This document shows positions 1-11,423 of a DNA stretch of 64,000 bases, piece by piece (position 1 is the stretch's first letter; the number at the start of each line of letters is the position of its first letter). The notes beneath the pieces were generated by a model, which was given only the letters and a program-made list of their open reading frames with translations, made no database searches and had not been told where the DNA came from. The DNA lies in NCBI RefSeq assembly GCF_014356525.2, contig NC_052518.1:7644869-7708868 (forward strand), in the 5' to 3' direction. This DNA is from Nilaparvata lugens (Eukaryota > Arthropoda > Insecta > Hemiptera > Delphacidae). The translations under genes were made by a program, and so were the position numbers.

Positions 1-1
1 T

Positions 2-408
2 TAAGTTTTTCCTACAGTTACCATTGAATATGAAAAGTGGGTAATTATGGGTAAAATTGCCTGAAATGCATCAAATGTTTTTCTATGTAATTTTATTATT
101 GATAAAAACCTTAATTTGTTGTCAAATTGAATAAAAATGTTGTCCTTGGTTATAATATATATACTTAATAAGTTGCTCGTTGTGCTTCGTTGAACCTCTG
201 CTCACTATAGCAGCCCAGTCACTGTTACCAACTTCATTTTGATTTTGCTGCACTGTTGCTCCATATAACCTACTGAGTATTTTGCGTTGCCATGTTGCAA
301 ATCTGGAGTGCAGAAAAATTTTTGCCGCACTAGAGCGGAAAAGTGATTCTTTGCGTTCTGTAATCAGTGCAGCAATGGCCACTTTTCAAGGTAACTGTAG
401 GAAAAATT
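2..408. mobile_element. MITE with about 35-bp terminal inverted repeats, family A copy 1
   Basis: The left end (TTTTTCCTACAGTTACC, then GAATATGAAAAGTGG) is the inverse of the right end (CCACTTTTCAAGGTAACTGTAGGAAAAA). The interior matches 29523-29927 along most of its length, and its first 60 bases recur at 28313-28374. No convincing ORF; the apparent 86-residue minus-strand frame lies within the repeat and is not kept as a gene. The left edge is at the window start, so a target duplication cannot be checked. Confidence 0.7.
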
Positions 409-412
409 ATTT

Positions 413-624
413 TAGCACGACATGTTTCGGCTACTAATGTCATTCCATGGCAAATTTTTTCCTTAGGGCTACTTTTTATAAAATAAAATTTTTAGTCTAT
501 GAACTGCATCAGTAGCCGAAATACTGATGCAGTTTCATAGACTAAAAATTTTATTTTATAAAAAGTAGCCCTAAGGAAAAAATTTGCCATGAAATGGCAT
601 TAGTAGCCGAAACATGTCGTGCTA
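413..624. mobile_element. Near-perfect 212-bp foldback element
   Basis: Both arms of about 100 bp are complementary almost base for base. They run from TAGCACGACATG at the left to CATGTCGTGCTA at the right, with a 7-base loop (GCCGAAA, 515-521). Each arm also carries the motif CGGCTACT near its tip and again near the loop. It lies directly behind the right end of the MITE at 2-408. No coding capacity. A non-autonomous foldback transposon is the simplest reading. Confidence 0.75.
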
Positions 625-633
625 CAATAATTT

Positions 634-1172
634 GAAAGAGTACTCAGATTAGTATTTTTTTTGTACATGAACATTTGTATGTATATACATATATATAAAT
701 ATCACATTTGAGTGTTTCGCGGATGGATATATTTTATGTAAGAGGAATACCGGGTACAACCGTTTGTACGGATGTATAAATGTATATACAATGACTTATA
801 TTATTATATGTCATACTTTTTCAATGTATTGAAAAGAGTCGTCTCTCAACCGTCCTGAATGAGTTGATTCATCTCGGAAAACCCAAACTCTTCAGTATTT
901 TTTATATGGGGTAAAATGTTGGGGAATGGATCTACATACTGATTTGTAGTTGTACTAAATACAATAAGCTTGAGAGTCCCATAACGTTCTCCAGTTCAGT
1001 AGTGAATTTATTTTGATCATATAAAAACATCATCATCTAACTTCCACGGTGCCTGTTTCGGTCTTTGACATAGCTTTCCTTATTCAAAAATTATCTTCTT
1101 ATTTATGCTTAATCTTGAGACCATTTTAGTGCAAATCAAACTGATAAATGCAGATCACTAACAGATCAGTCT
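634..1172. other. AT-rich intergenic sequence, nothing recognised
   Basis: No open frame of note, no repeat shared with the rest of the window that I could see, and no RNA gene. Confidence 0.5.
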
Positions 1173-1208
1173 TAAATTCGAGTTCCACACAAATCATGAA
1201 AATGGAAG

Positions 1209-1560
1209 ATGAAAGACTACCAAAAAGTTTTAGCTCAGCAAGTAATAAGAGATAAGTGCTTTTGGTTCAGGGAGTGGAGGGTCGTTTGTGATAGGGTAAC
1301 CTTGAATATGATTCTTTCTGTGGAGATTGTGATGAGTTGGAGAGTCTTTCCAATGCATATTGTCTGTTCTGCAAATGTTTCACAGAAATAAATTTATAGG
1401 TGAAGCACAAGCGGGACGGTTTCATGCGTTGTACAGGACTCTTGACTTTGAGCTGAGTGACAAGGAATACATTGGAAAGGACACCCAAATGTGGGCTATG
1501 ATGTGGTTTTTCAAGGCAAGGGGTGAGCTAATCCATATGAACTATAAATAACCTTGGGTA
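1209..1560 (+). pseudogene. Unidentified coding-like remnant, possibly the 5' part of the outer retroelement
   Basis: This follows the left 15-bp repeat. Two short overlapping frames (from 1209 and from 1360) look protein-like, and a third frame near 1305 gives a cysteine-rich stretch (FCGDCDELESL) faintly like the C-terminal zinc motif of non-LTR polymerases. None runs through the region without stops. It may be the truncated start of the outer element, but I cannot assign a family. Confidence 0.25.
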
Positions 1561-2052
1561 GCTAATGGGAACTATATTTTCGCCACACTGCACAGAAAGC
1601 AGCTGTTTTCCAGTCCCTACGTAGATCTCTGAATTTCTAATTATTATTATTTCATTTCAGCAATGATATATATATTTTTTTTGACAATCTGCATACAGTA
1701 ATTTTGATTTAATAAATTTGTAAATTCTCTATCAATGTGGTTGGAGAGTCGGATTCAAAGTGTGTTTCTATTTTCTCGTGAGTGAAGTTTGCTCAATGGA
1801 TAGAAAATAGGTAGAAATGATACTACCGTTTTATTGTTTCATTTCATTTACAAATACAATCAGTGCTGTCATTTTTGTTTATCTCTTTCTAGTAAGTAAT
1901 ATAGTTCCATGTTTCACTCTTCATTTCTTATCTGGATTATCAATTTGTTATCGTTATCTACTTTCACCACTCTGATTAATTAAAGCAGATTATTATTAAA
2001 TGACTGTGGAGACTGAGACTCAACTATATATATTGTCGGCCTATATATTGAT

Positions 2053-3291
2053 TTGAGCTTACAAACATTTAATTTGTTGTATATATTTAGACATAATAAT
2101 CTATTTAAATTTATTTTCCTTACTATAATTAATAAAATATCAACTATCATCCTATTTGTAGCTTTTGTTTCTGGTAAAATGTCTGAATTGAGCTTTTACT
2201 ATCAGAATGTTAATGGATTAAGAACTAAAACGCATGAATTTTCGGAAAATCTTTTGAATTCAAATTTTGATGCCATAGCTTTATCTGAAACTTGGCTTCA
2301 CTCTCATATATCCGACCAAGAGCTATTTGATAATAGGTATACATCTATATATCGTAATTACTTACTAAATGACGGAGGAGGAGGATGGGGAGTTCTTGTA
2401 GCTGTGAAAGATTGCTATAGCTCTGAATTGGTAGCTTCTTCCCGTGGTGAGGGTTTCGAGTCTTTGTGTGTCAAACTAAATTTCGGTTATTGTGATGTAT
2501 TTTTTATTGTTGTTTATATTCCGCCTGCTTCGAATATGTGTATTTTTGGAAATTTCTATAATCATGTTGAGAGTCTCAATGGGTTAATTGATGGTAATAT
2601 TATTATGGTTGGTGATTTCAATCTTCCTGAGATTAACTCGGCTGATTACAACTTATTTACTGGTTCCTTACGTGCACGTAGACTAAATAATTTTTCAACA
2701 TTGTTCAACTTAGAGCTCAAGAATAATATTCTCAATGTAAACAACCGTACTTTGGATCTGGTACTTAGCAACATTGATTTGAATGTCCAGCGGGATGCTT
2801 CACCTTTGGTTTTTGAGGATGCTCATCATCCTGCTCTTGAACTAACATTTATCATACCGTATCTCAATTTGAACCGTAATTCCAATTATTTTTCTAATAA
2901 CCTTATTTATAACTATAAAAGAGCTGACTATTTAAACTTGTACATTATTTTGAATGATATCGATTGGTCCTCTCTCTATTGTATGACAGATGTTGATGAG
3001 GCTGTAAATCATTTCTATAATACTTTATTCTCTGTCATTGATTGTTGCGTACCTAGAAGGAATCCTGTAAAAAGGCAAGGTTATCCCTTATGGTTCACAG
3101 GGGAAATAATTAGTGAAATTAAACTTAAGAACAGAATGGCAAGGAAGCGGAGACATTCTGATTTTCATAATCATAGATTTATATTGATTAGGCGTTCATT
3201 GAAAGCCAAAATACGTGAAGCCAATAAAAGGTACCTAATTACTGTTCAGTCCTCAGTGAGAGGTAACATACGTAGTTCTGGTCTTATGTGA
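2053..3291 (+). pseudogene. Endonuclease domain of non-LTR retrotransposon ORF2
   Basis: The open frame is 412 codons, but it opens with TTG; the first plausible methionine is at 2179 (MSELSFYYQNVNGLRTK). From there the signature motifs of the exonuclease/endonuclease/phosphatase fold follow in order: QNVNGLRTK, SETWL, VYIPP, GDFNLP, LDLVLSN and a degenerate HHPAL (normally SDHHP). In active elements this domain nicks the target DNA to prime reverse transcription. The frame is lost near 3270, where the next frame continues with FWSYVNNKR, a motif found between endonuclease and polymerase in this family. The glycine run near 2380 (GGGGWGVLV) is slightly irregular. Confidence 0.85.
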
Positions 3292-3486
3292 ATAACAAGC
3301 GTATTGCTGCAGCACGGAAGAAGAAAAGTATGTTTCTGAATTCATCAGTATTCGAGAGTGGGGTGGATATTGCGAATGGTTTCGCCAATCACTTTGCCTC
3401 AGTATACGATGGTTCGATGGTTCCTTCTGCCATAAACTCACCGGTTGTGTCTGATCAGAATATTTTAAATTTAAGGACTGTTTCCA

Positions 3487-4979
3487 TCGAAGCCTAGGGC
3501 ATCTTGTGGTCCTGATGGTATTCCACCTTTCCTGGTGAAGGGATGCTGCGATCTTTTGTCCGTTAATCTTTGCTTCATTTTTAATTTATCTCTAAAACTT
3601 GGTGTTTTCCCGAATGAATGGAAGCTCGCTAGGGTCTCACCAATATTAAAGTCTGGCAACATGCAAGACATTGCTAATTTTAGACCATAAGCTTGACAAA
3701 TGTTTTTTCAAAGATTTTTGAAAGTATCATTTTCGATTCTATTTACAAGCACATGTTAAACAGTTTCAATAAACAGCAACACGGCTTTTTACCTGGTAAG
3801 TCGACTACTACAAATTTAATTGAATTTTCATGTGATGTTTTGCATGGTCTGGAGTCTTCTGGGAGGGTTGATGTTGTATACATTGATTTCCGAAAGGCTT
3901 TTGACCTTGTAAATCATGATGTTCTACTACACAAACTACTGGCCTATAATTTCTCGAATTCTACTGTAGGATTTATAGCATCTTATCTGAAGGACAGAAA
4001 ACAATTTGTGTCATATGATGGTTGTGATTCTGATCTATATGCAAACGTATCTGGTGTCTCTCAAGGTGCATCATTGGGTCCTCTTTTATTCCTCATCATG
4101 ATCAACGATCTACCTGATGTATTAAAAAACTCTAAATGTCTTTTATTTGCCGATGATGTTAAGATATATAAAACTATTACCTGTGTTAATGATTGTGATA
4201 CATTACAAGAGGATATTAATGAGATTACCACATGGAGCTCTGTGAATGGTTTAAAAATTAATGTTAATAAATCACTCATAATGACATTTTCAAGACAGAA
4301 TCTTCCTTTTAATTTCTCTTACATGATGAATGGTTCTGCTCTTCCAATCAAAATATCGTGTAAGGATTTAGGAGTCTATTTTCAAAATGATTTCAGATTC
4401 ATCTCTCATATTGAGCACATTTTAAATGTTTCTAATCGACTGTTGGGCTTTGTTATTAGAACTTGCAAACACTTCAGTAATTTAGATGCTATAATATATC
4501 TGTACAAGTCGTTGGTAAGGAGTAGATTGGAGTATGCCTCAATTATTTGGGATCCTTATCATGCTGAATATTCTGATTCTCTTGAAAAAGTTCAAAATAA
4601 ATTCCTTCGCTACCTGTATTTTTAAAAGTTTGGCCACTATCCCTATTTTGCATATCCCACATTACAACTCAGAATCATGTTCAAAATTCCAACATTAAAG
4701 TCCAGACGTAATCTCCAAGCCATCTTACATTTATATAAAGTAGTTAATGGTCTTACGCAGCATCCTTTTCACCTGGAAAGATTGGGCTTCTATGTGCCGA
4801 CTGTTTCTCGTGGGAGGTATTTTTCGTTTTTTATACCAAGATCTCGAACGTTGCAGGATTATAACTCACCCATCAATCGATCCATGAGACTCTTCAACAC
4901 AGTATCTCGTGATATCGATCTCTTCAATCCGTCTTTGAATGCCATTATTGAATCATGCTCTATAATACTTGAATATTAG
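3487..4979 (+). pseudogene. Reverse transcriptase domain of non-LTR retrotransposon ORF2
   Basis: Polymerase sequence resumes at 3487 (KPRASCGPDGIPP), shifts frame at about 3688 inside NFRP-ISLTNVFSK, and then runs open from 3693 to 4622. Visible motifs are HGFLPGKST, VYIDFRKAFD, GVSQGASLGPLLF and the catalytic FADD (around 4150). A TAA at 4623-4625 is a simple nonsense codon because the same frame continues with KFGHYPYFAYPTLQLR and on to TAG at 4977-4979, which should be the native C-terminus. The linker 3288-3490 is in yet another frame. The QGA in place of the usual QGS is tolerated in some elements. Assignment to CR1/Jockey is by motif spacing only. Confidence 0.88.
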
Positions 4980-5418
4980 TTCTTTTGTCAATTTTTAACT
5001 TCAAGCACTCTCTCTCCTCTCTTCTTCTGCTATCTATCTATGTCTTTACCTTACTTCTTCTCTATTTTCTTTTTTTTTCTTTTTAATTTTGTTTAGTTTA
5101 AATGGTCGACTTTTTTTATTATTTATATTGAACTTATTCTTTCTATTCTTATTTCGATTAAACTTATTTTCTTATTTTAATTAAAATTATTTATATTGTA
5201 CAATAAGAATAGCATTAATGATATAAATAATTAGTATCTTATTTTAAGATTTAGCATGTAATTCTGAAGTTTGTTTAATTTCTGTATAAGTTGTTTTTGT
5301 TTTCTTATTATTCTTTATTATTTTGTGTGGAGTGCGGTTTTGGGCAGTGTGCCTGTCGCATCCACACTGATTAACTACATTCACTACAATGTATCTTTTT
5401 TTTCCAATAAATTGAAAT

Positions 5419-5583
5419 TTAATTGAAATCTGAAAGACCTTGTTTGCAGACGACGTCAGAAAAGGGTTTCTTTTCCGGTCTAGGCCAGAAAGTTGTCTCT
5501 TTCCAGCCGCTCATGGAAGTGGTTAATAAGTCATCCGCTAGATCGGGCGAGTGTCCACTTTCATCATCAGCTGAAGTCGCCAT
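5419..5583 (-). CDS. Short candidate coding frame, possible N-terminus cut by the CR1-like insertion
   Basis: Reading leftward from ATG at 5583 gives 54 residues beginning MATSADDESGHSPD and including WKETTFWPRPEKKPFSDVV. The mix of acidic and proline-rich residues looks like a real N-terminus. The last few codons run into the 3' tail of the CR1-like element (to 5424), so the true sequence would have continued before that insertion. On the plus strand a longer open frame (5423-5953) overlaps it. I cannot tell which strand, if either, was coding, and no splice donor is convincing. Confidence 0.25.
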   Translation of the reverse strand: MATSADDESGHSPDLADDLLTTSMSGWKETTFWPRPEKKPFSDVVCKQGLSDFN

Positions 5584-5821
5584 GATTTCAGTTCCAGTTT
5601 CGAATCAAACTAATTCGCTTCGCAACCAGTTTTATTCAATTATTTATTGTTTATTAGTGCATTCCGAATTTTCAAAAATGCTTGAAGATGACTGTGGTAT
5701 TCCAAGTGAAATTTTAAAAGAATCTGAAATCCTGACTGCAAATTTTCTAGCACTAAAATCAAGAGATAGGTACAATAGCTTAACGAGTATTCTTTTATTT
5801 ATTTTGTCAGCAATACCTGTA

Positions 5822-5966
5822 GTGTGGCGAAAAATATCGTTCGCACCACGGGCAAAAATGTTTTTCCAGCTCTCAATCTTTTCTAGTCCTCGGCCTACGG
5901 CCTCGGACTTGAAAACCGATTTCGAGCTGGAAAAATCTCATTTTCTGCTCTAGGTGCGAAATATAC
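5822..5966. mobile_element. Short inverted-repeat element with GC-rich core, family S1 copy 1
   Basis: The ends GTGTGGCGAAAAAT and GTGCGAAATATAC flank a core containing CCTCGGCCTACGGCCTCGG. The same sequence occurs inverted at 27111-27254. It interrupts the 3' coding end of the outer retroelement, so it came later. There is no coding capacity. Confidence 0.65.
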
Positions 5967-5978
5967 TATTGCTCGATG

Positions 5979-6621
5979 TGCAATCTGAAGGAGGCTGAGG
6001 ATGTATTCCATTTCATTGCTCGATGTCCTTGTTTGAAGGAAGAAATGGTCTGGTGTTGTTGAACAATCAATGGAAGAGAGTACTATGTACATGAACGGCA
6101 AAGATTGGAAGAAACTAGCCTCTTACTGTAGAGAATTACAGAAGCCTGGAATTACAGACATGTTCTCACCCGAGAATTTAATTGGTAGAGCTAGCATTGG
6201 CCCACTTTGTCGAGGCACTCACTACTTGATTTTTGGTATCAGTTATTATTGTTATTTTCTGCTCTCTTTAACATTCTGTTTATTTTAGTTCAAGCCTTGG
6301 ATGTTTTTTTGTTTTATTTTTGAGTTTGTTTCAATTTGAGGATTCAATCTTTCTCAATGTATATTCACTTACGTTACTGACTAGATCATTACACTCTACA
6401 TTATATTGCTTACTGTGTTACAACTTGATTCATCATTATTTCGTATAATTTCTGTATTTTACTATACACTGGGATCATATTCATGTATTTTTCCACAATC
6501 GCATGTTTTCCGACTTTCCGGCTGGCGATCGTGTGATCAAGCCGTAAATGTGTGTTTAATTATTGTGTATTTATAGTTTAATGAAGAGAATAAAAGCATT
6601 TTTATATTCTATTCTATTCTA
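5979..6621 (+). pseudogene. C-terminal zinc-motif region and 3' UTR of the outer non-LTR element
   Basis: Starting at 5979 the frame reads CNLKEAEDVFHFIARCPC and then KEE, a cysteine/histidine pattern found at the C-terminus of several insect non-LTR polymerases. A second piece from about 6090 (MNGKDWKKLASYCREL) resembles the residues that normally follow. Frame changes separate the pieces. The UTR runs to a TATTC repeat at 6607-6621, followed directly by the right 15-bp direct repeat. Upstream coding is displaced by the short inverted-repeat element at 5822-5966. Confidence 0.6.
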
Positions 6622-6636
6622 AATTCGAGTTCCATA

Positions 6637-7430
6637 CATGATGACAGTCAACAGTCATACATCTTTAAATCGAATTTCCTTAGTCCTAAAAACCTCTCTT
6701 GTCTGCTGATTTGTAATAGAGAGCTTTCAAGTGAATTCCACCGGTTAGCATTCTGACAATTTTTTCTTTCCATCAATATGTTTTTCATAGAGGCCTTACA
6801 TGAGAATATAATATTATGTGATTTTCGGCTGTTACAGTCAGCCGATCGTGTGATTTGATGTGATCTTTGGAAGGGGAACTTCACTGTGGAAGGGATCACT
6901 GTTGTAATCTGGCATGCCATGTCAAGAGAAACGATCCAGAATTATTCCAGTCAGTTAATAAATTCCCTTTTTCCATTCTCCCATTCTCATGAAGGTTTCT
7001 ACCTCCTTCTCTTCCTCATCCTATTTCCTTCCTACCATATTCTCCATCCTCCCCATCTTCTCCTTCCAGCCAACACGCCATATTATGAAACAACAGTGGA
7101 ACGAATATTGTGGGTTTCTTGATCTCGTCCTAAAACCTACCCTTCATCTATACAAACGGTTTAGTTTCAACCGATTTCAAGCAGCCGTTCCTATTTTCAG
7201 GTTATGGTCTGATATTCTAGAACTACTTGATTTTGTTGGGACCGACTTCCACGTTATCCCCCTACTTTGCAATAGCTCGACATTAGAACAAGGTTTATAA
7301 CAACTGCATTGCAGCCAGGGAAATTTCACTTGGATAAAGAGGCCACTTCTTCAGCCTTGAATCTGGGCTTATGATCAAAACTCACGTTCTAATTGCTTGG
7401 AGGCGGATAGAAATATATTTAGTTGTAGAA
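6637..7430. other. Intergenic sequence, no gene recognised
   Basis: A pyrimidine-rich stretch (about 6960-7080) produces two overlapping plus-strand frames of 78 and 103 residues, but both are low-complexity and unlike known families. No RNA gene or clear repeat was seen. Confidence 0.45.
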
Positions 7431-7434
7431 CAAA

Positions 7435-8095
7435 GAAGAGGGAATTGAATACAGATGAATATGAGACAATTAGTCAAACTTATTCTATTATAATGGATCA
7501 ATTATTGGAAACAAAACCTTGAAATCTGACAGGTACCTCTAGACACATGCTAAGAACTGATATTTTAAATGATACGCGCATAACCACCACTTCTTCACTT
7601 TGTTCATATTCAATAGGGAGATTCAACTGGGGACTTGTAAGGGTTTGTTGGTTGATCATCTGGATGTCCATGTTTAAAAATGGGTTTTTGTTTATGCGTA
7701 AATGCCGTCGCCGACCACGATAGGGTGAGGATCTCACATTGGGTAGATTTCAATTTGTCTGAATAACCTAAAATATTATGTTTTAATGGGGGTCTTGAGT
7801 TCATATTTTTTTATATTTTCAAAAGGCAATATGTTGATATTATTAAGAATGGTTTTATTTTTGAATAATAAACACAAATAATGAAAAGTTATTTGATCAG
7901 CTGTTTTAGCACACTTGAAATTTGGACAATATGAATGTCAACAATGCTTGCCGTCGTTGACTGCGGAAATTCACGCACAAACGAAAATGCATCTTAACAC
8001 ATTCAAACGATTTATAACATTCGACTGATTGGATCAAAATAGCGATGTCTATATTATAACATAATTTCCTTCATTTTATAATACTATCATTTCTA
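7435..8095. repeat. Dispersed repeat D, copy 1 of about 650 bp
   Basis: Nearly the whole stretch is present in inverted orientation at 28731-29395, and a shorter diverged part recurs at about 27340-27600 in the same orientation as here. Landmarks are GACAGGTACCTCTAG, CCTCACCCTATCGTGG (on the opposite strand), TTTATGCGTAAATGCCGTCG and AAACAGCTGATCAAATAAC. Minus-strand frames of 64 and 79 residues are not conserved as frames between the two copies, so coding is unlikely. Confidence 0.75.
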
Positions 8096-8134
8096 TATAT
8101 CGATATATATCATTTCTATATAATTTGATAGGCT

Positions 8135-8835
8135 GTGTCCCCACGTCTTATGTCAGATCAGCATACTTTGCTTTTTTCCAGAGTAAATTGCGTATGGGCT
8201 TTTACTCTGGGAGAATAGTCCACATGTCAAGATTATTGATAATTCAAAAAAAGTTATAAGAATAATCACAAATTCTGAAAGATTGGCTCATTGTAAACCG
8301 TTATTCGATCAAATAGGTATACTGACAGTAACAAACCTGTATATTTTTACTTGTCTCCTATATACGAAAAATAACTTGCCTAATAATCTGCTAAGGAGAA
8401 ATATACATTCCCACAACACAGGAGTAACGGAAATATATAAATACCTTTCTGTAGGCTGACTAAATCTCAGAATAGCTATGAAGTTTGTGGAATGAGAATG
8501 TTTAATAAATTACCACTAAGTGGATAGAAGCTCCATTTCATTATTTAGAAATAGGCTACATAGCTGGTTAATTAGAAATCCTTTTTATAGTGTGAAAGAG
8601 TTTTTCGAATTTCAACAAATTATTCTTTAAGATGAACTATTTTATACTATTGTTTTTAGTATTCATGTTATTTCTTCTATGTAATATTTTACGTGTATGT
8701 TATTTTGACTGGTGTTTCTTACATTAACCCTCATGTTATAATATAGGTTGACTATGTTTGCTAAACAATAATTTCTGACGTTGTCCATAACTATTGTAAT
8801 GTTGAGCGGCAATAAAATTATATTTATTTATTTAT
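8135..8835 (+). pseudogene. 3' fragment of a Jockey/CR1-type retrotransposon polymerase
   Basis: The frame YFAFFQSKLRMG, then after a frameshift KKVIRIITNSERL and the run to LYTKNNLPNNLLRR, is the thumb-side end of non-LTR reverse transcriptases. A UTR follows and ends in ATTTATTTATTTATT at about 8835. At least one frameshift near 8255 and a stop near 8458 are present. It is 5' truncated, as is common for this class. The same protein region is seen on the minus strand at 60132-60335, from another family. Confidence 0.75.
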
Positions 8836-9651
8836 TTATCCTGGAAGAGATACATTTCTTTATATTTCCAACAATCATATTACATACACAACAATCATAT
8901 AGAACGTATCATATTCATATTATCTCAGTTCAATCAAACACTATTGAATAGAAAAAAATTTCTATGAAAATGTATTGAATATTTCTTCTGGAACATGGAA
9001 ATGGATTTCACAAGTACTTTAAGTTATCACAAGTAGTTACGCACTTCAAGTTACCTAGAAAAGTGTCTAATTATGTTGTACTTATTACAATATATGCAAA
9101 ATACCGGTTTTTCGCAGTATAGCGGAAATGTGGTTTTCATGGATCAAACAATTGAATGTTGATTCCTTTAATGCTGTAATTTCTACCGACTTCTAGACGT
9201 TCATAAGTATTAAATATAGTTTTATCATTCATGATTAATAACGAAATACTCAAATTCATACAATAAAAGTATAAGAGCTGATATATCATATTTGCGTCGT
9301 AACTCGTAACTTTTCGCATGGAAGTATTACGCGCGCGAAGTATCTTTAATCTTAACTCCGCTCAGAAGAACTTTCCGCGCAGCAAAGTGCCTCCTTCATA
9401 AGCTGATTTCACGGTATTGAGTTCGTATGAGTAACCAATGAGTATTTGACTGCCTGTGTTGTTGTGGAGGAGATATTATGATAGATATGCATGTTGAATG
9501 AGAACAACTTGATACTGTCAGAACCACTGATCATTAGAACAAATTGAAATACAAGTATCGGTTGTTACAACATTATATCAATCTCTATAAGAGAGAGCTT
9601 ATAGTAAAGTTTATAGTAAACTGGAAGCTCATAGATTTAATTTGGATTTTC

Positions 9652-9685
<34 letters not shown>

Positions 9686-9715
9686 TAATATAATAATAAT
9701 AATAATATAATAATG

Positions 9716-9770
<55 letters not shown>

Positions 9771-11310
9771 TGATGGAAGCTTATACATTTAGTATACATT
9801 TATTTATAAATTGAAAGATACAATATCATTCTCAACTATGGATGATTTGGAAAGAAACAACAGGTTTAAAGCCCAGAACTGTTTCCCTCCCAAATTTTGA
9901 TAGAAATTGTTCAAAAATAGGTTATGTTCACACTTCATGAGTTTTGTCCAATTTTGAGTCAAAAATATATATAAACTGGGAATTTGGTATTTAGATACGT
10001 TGAAAACTTAGTTTCAGTTAAATATAAGTATTAGTTAAATATAAATATTTCACAAAATCATTACTGATAACTGGAAAATACTGTATTCAATAAAATTGTT
10101 CTGTATAAATTTGTGATTTTAATTCAATTTTAAATCTACATCCAGAACTAGAGCTTATGCATTGAGTAACAGAATTGTAGTATGTGTGAAGCCCTACAAT
10201 TGACCAGTAGCTGTTGACATCTACTGTTAGTATGACCATATCTCTATATCTATAAAAGGCTAAGCCCCGACAGACTGAAATCACACCACAGCCCAAACTA
10301 CTGAGCCTAAAAACTTGAAATTTTGCACAATTGTTTATGGCAGCCTCAAAACATCCAATAAAAAAGGAATTTCAGAAATTTTCCCCCGTGAGGGAACTGG
10401 GGCCAACCGAAAATTTTGTACTTTTTAACCGTTGCACAGCAAAGTCATGAGGAATTTTTTTGTTCAGCTACGAAAAAAAATTAGATCTATGCAGAAAAAT
10501 TCCGATCAGGAGCACAGGGGGGTTCAGTAGAGGGCATTTTTAAATTTTTTGTGTAAAATCACACTACAGCTCAAACTAATTGGCCTACATACTTAAAACT
10601 TTGCACAAATATTCTTCAAACATGCTAGACGCGTACTAAGAACGGATTTTGAGATATTTTGCCTCTTAAGGGTTTCAATGGATGGAAAAGGATCCTATTG
10701 AGTAAGGTTATAAACATGGTACGGTGAACGCCATATGGAACTGAGATAATTGGCACATGATATTCTAACATATGTTGTAAATCATTGGAAAGCTTAGAAT
10801 AATCTTATCAATCAGCTGATCGAATTAATTTTGCGTTCATTGAGAGCGCGAGTTTGCCACATGTTTGTTCCATTGTTGTATGCTTGGCCAGTTCGATTTG
10901 CGTCTTCTATCAGCTGTATATGGAGTCTCATACATTCCGATTAGAACAGAGCACAGAGATTTTCTTTGGTTAGGAGTTTGTTGATAATTATTTCTTCAAA
11001 TTCAAATTCTATTACCATCAAAAATCACATTGAAAACTTTCTTATTAGACAACAAGATTACAAAAACAAAATGTCAAACATATACCTACATTTATTTGTC
11101 GCACGGCCAGAAAGAGACAAACTTGAGTACTAAAGCCGTGAGTTCATTCAATACCTACAACTTATGAATATTTGTTGTTGGTATTTTGTGAATAAACAAG
11201 TACGAGTTGGTGAGAGATGTGAGTAATTCCTTATATTCATATTGTATTGTAAATTCCTGTTATTCTTATTGTAGTAGTCGAGGTCACTGCAATCAATAGT
11301 TATTTGTATA
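8836..11310. other. AT-rich stretch with microsatellite and one old dispersed repeat
   Basis: No gene is supported. Around 10240-10690 the sequence (TCTATATCTATAAAAGGCTA, then two related blocks starting AAATCACAC) resembles the reversed 3' ends of old non-autonomous repeats found throughout insects. The blocks at about 10275 and 10555 are diverged copies of each other. A slightly GC-richer patch lies at 9320-9400. Confidence 0.4.
9655..9770. repeat. (TAA)n microsatellite
   Basis: About 115 bases of ATA/TAA triplets with a few interruptions. The long leucine/tyrosine frame on the minus strand is a product of this tract. Confidence 0.95.
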
Positions 11311-11423
11311 TCTAGAGTGAAAAGTGCTGTTTTTTTCTCCCTGAGGGAAAAGTTTGAAGCCCGAGGCGAAGCCGAGGGCAACAATTTTCCTGAGGGAGAA
11401 AAAACATTTTTCACTCGTGATAT
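11311..11423. mobile_element. Short inverted-repeat element with GC-rich core, family S2
   Basis: Arms GAGTGAAAAGTGCTGTTTTT and its near-complement at the right enclose inner arms TTCTCCCTGAGGGAAAA. The core GCCCGAGGCGAAGCCGAGGGC (11360-11380) is itself nearly palindromic. No coding capacity. The layout is the same as in the elements at 5822, 27111, 28190 and 29402, though the sequences differ. Confidence 0.6.

Larger units (their letters stand above)
2053..5424 (+). mobile_element. Degenerate CR1/Jockey-type non-LTR retrotransposon
   Basis: This stretch carries an apurinic-endonuclease-like domain, a reverse transcriptase and a C-terminal region in that order, then a 3' UTR of about 440 bp. 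The UTR contains GGTTTTGGGCAGTGTGCC and ends in a repeated tail (AATTGAAATTTAATTGAAATC). The 5' limit is unknown because no UTR or target duplication could be fixed. Three frame changes and one nonsense codon interrupt the polymerase, so the copy is not autonomous. It is nested in the 1188-6621 insertion. Confidence 0.8.
1173..6636 (+). mobile_element. Composite retroelement insertion bounded by a 15-bp direct repeat
   Basis: TAAATTCGAGTTCCA occurs at 1173-1187 and again at 6622-6636, with no mismatch. The second copy directly follows a short tandem tail (TATTCTATTCTATTC, 6607-6621), as at the 3' end of a non-LTR retrotransposon. The span 1188-6621 therefore reads as one plus-strand insertion with a target-site duplication. 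Inside it lie a second non-LTR element (about 2053-5424) and a short inverted-repeat element (5822-5966). The 3' coding end of the outer element is at 5979-6260. The exact 5' junction of the inner element was not found. Confidence 0.6.

Noticed and set aside
2053..2178. N-terminal 42 residues of the endonuclease frame
   Set aside because: The frame opens with TTG and this part is hydrophobic, AT-rich and unlike the family; the first useful methionine is at 2179.
5423..5953. Plus-strand 176-residue frame
   Set aside because: It starts in a retroelement tail and ends in an inverted-repeat element; no family motif was seen. It remains possible that part belongs to the outer retroelement.
6886..7300. 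Two overlapping plus-strand frames of 78 and 103 residues
   Set aside because: They come from a pyrimidine-rich tract and show no recognisable domain.
9585..9788. Minus-strand frame with long leucine and tyrosine runs
   Set aside because: It is the translation of a TAA microsatellite.
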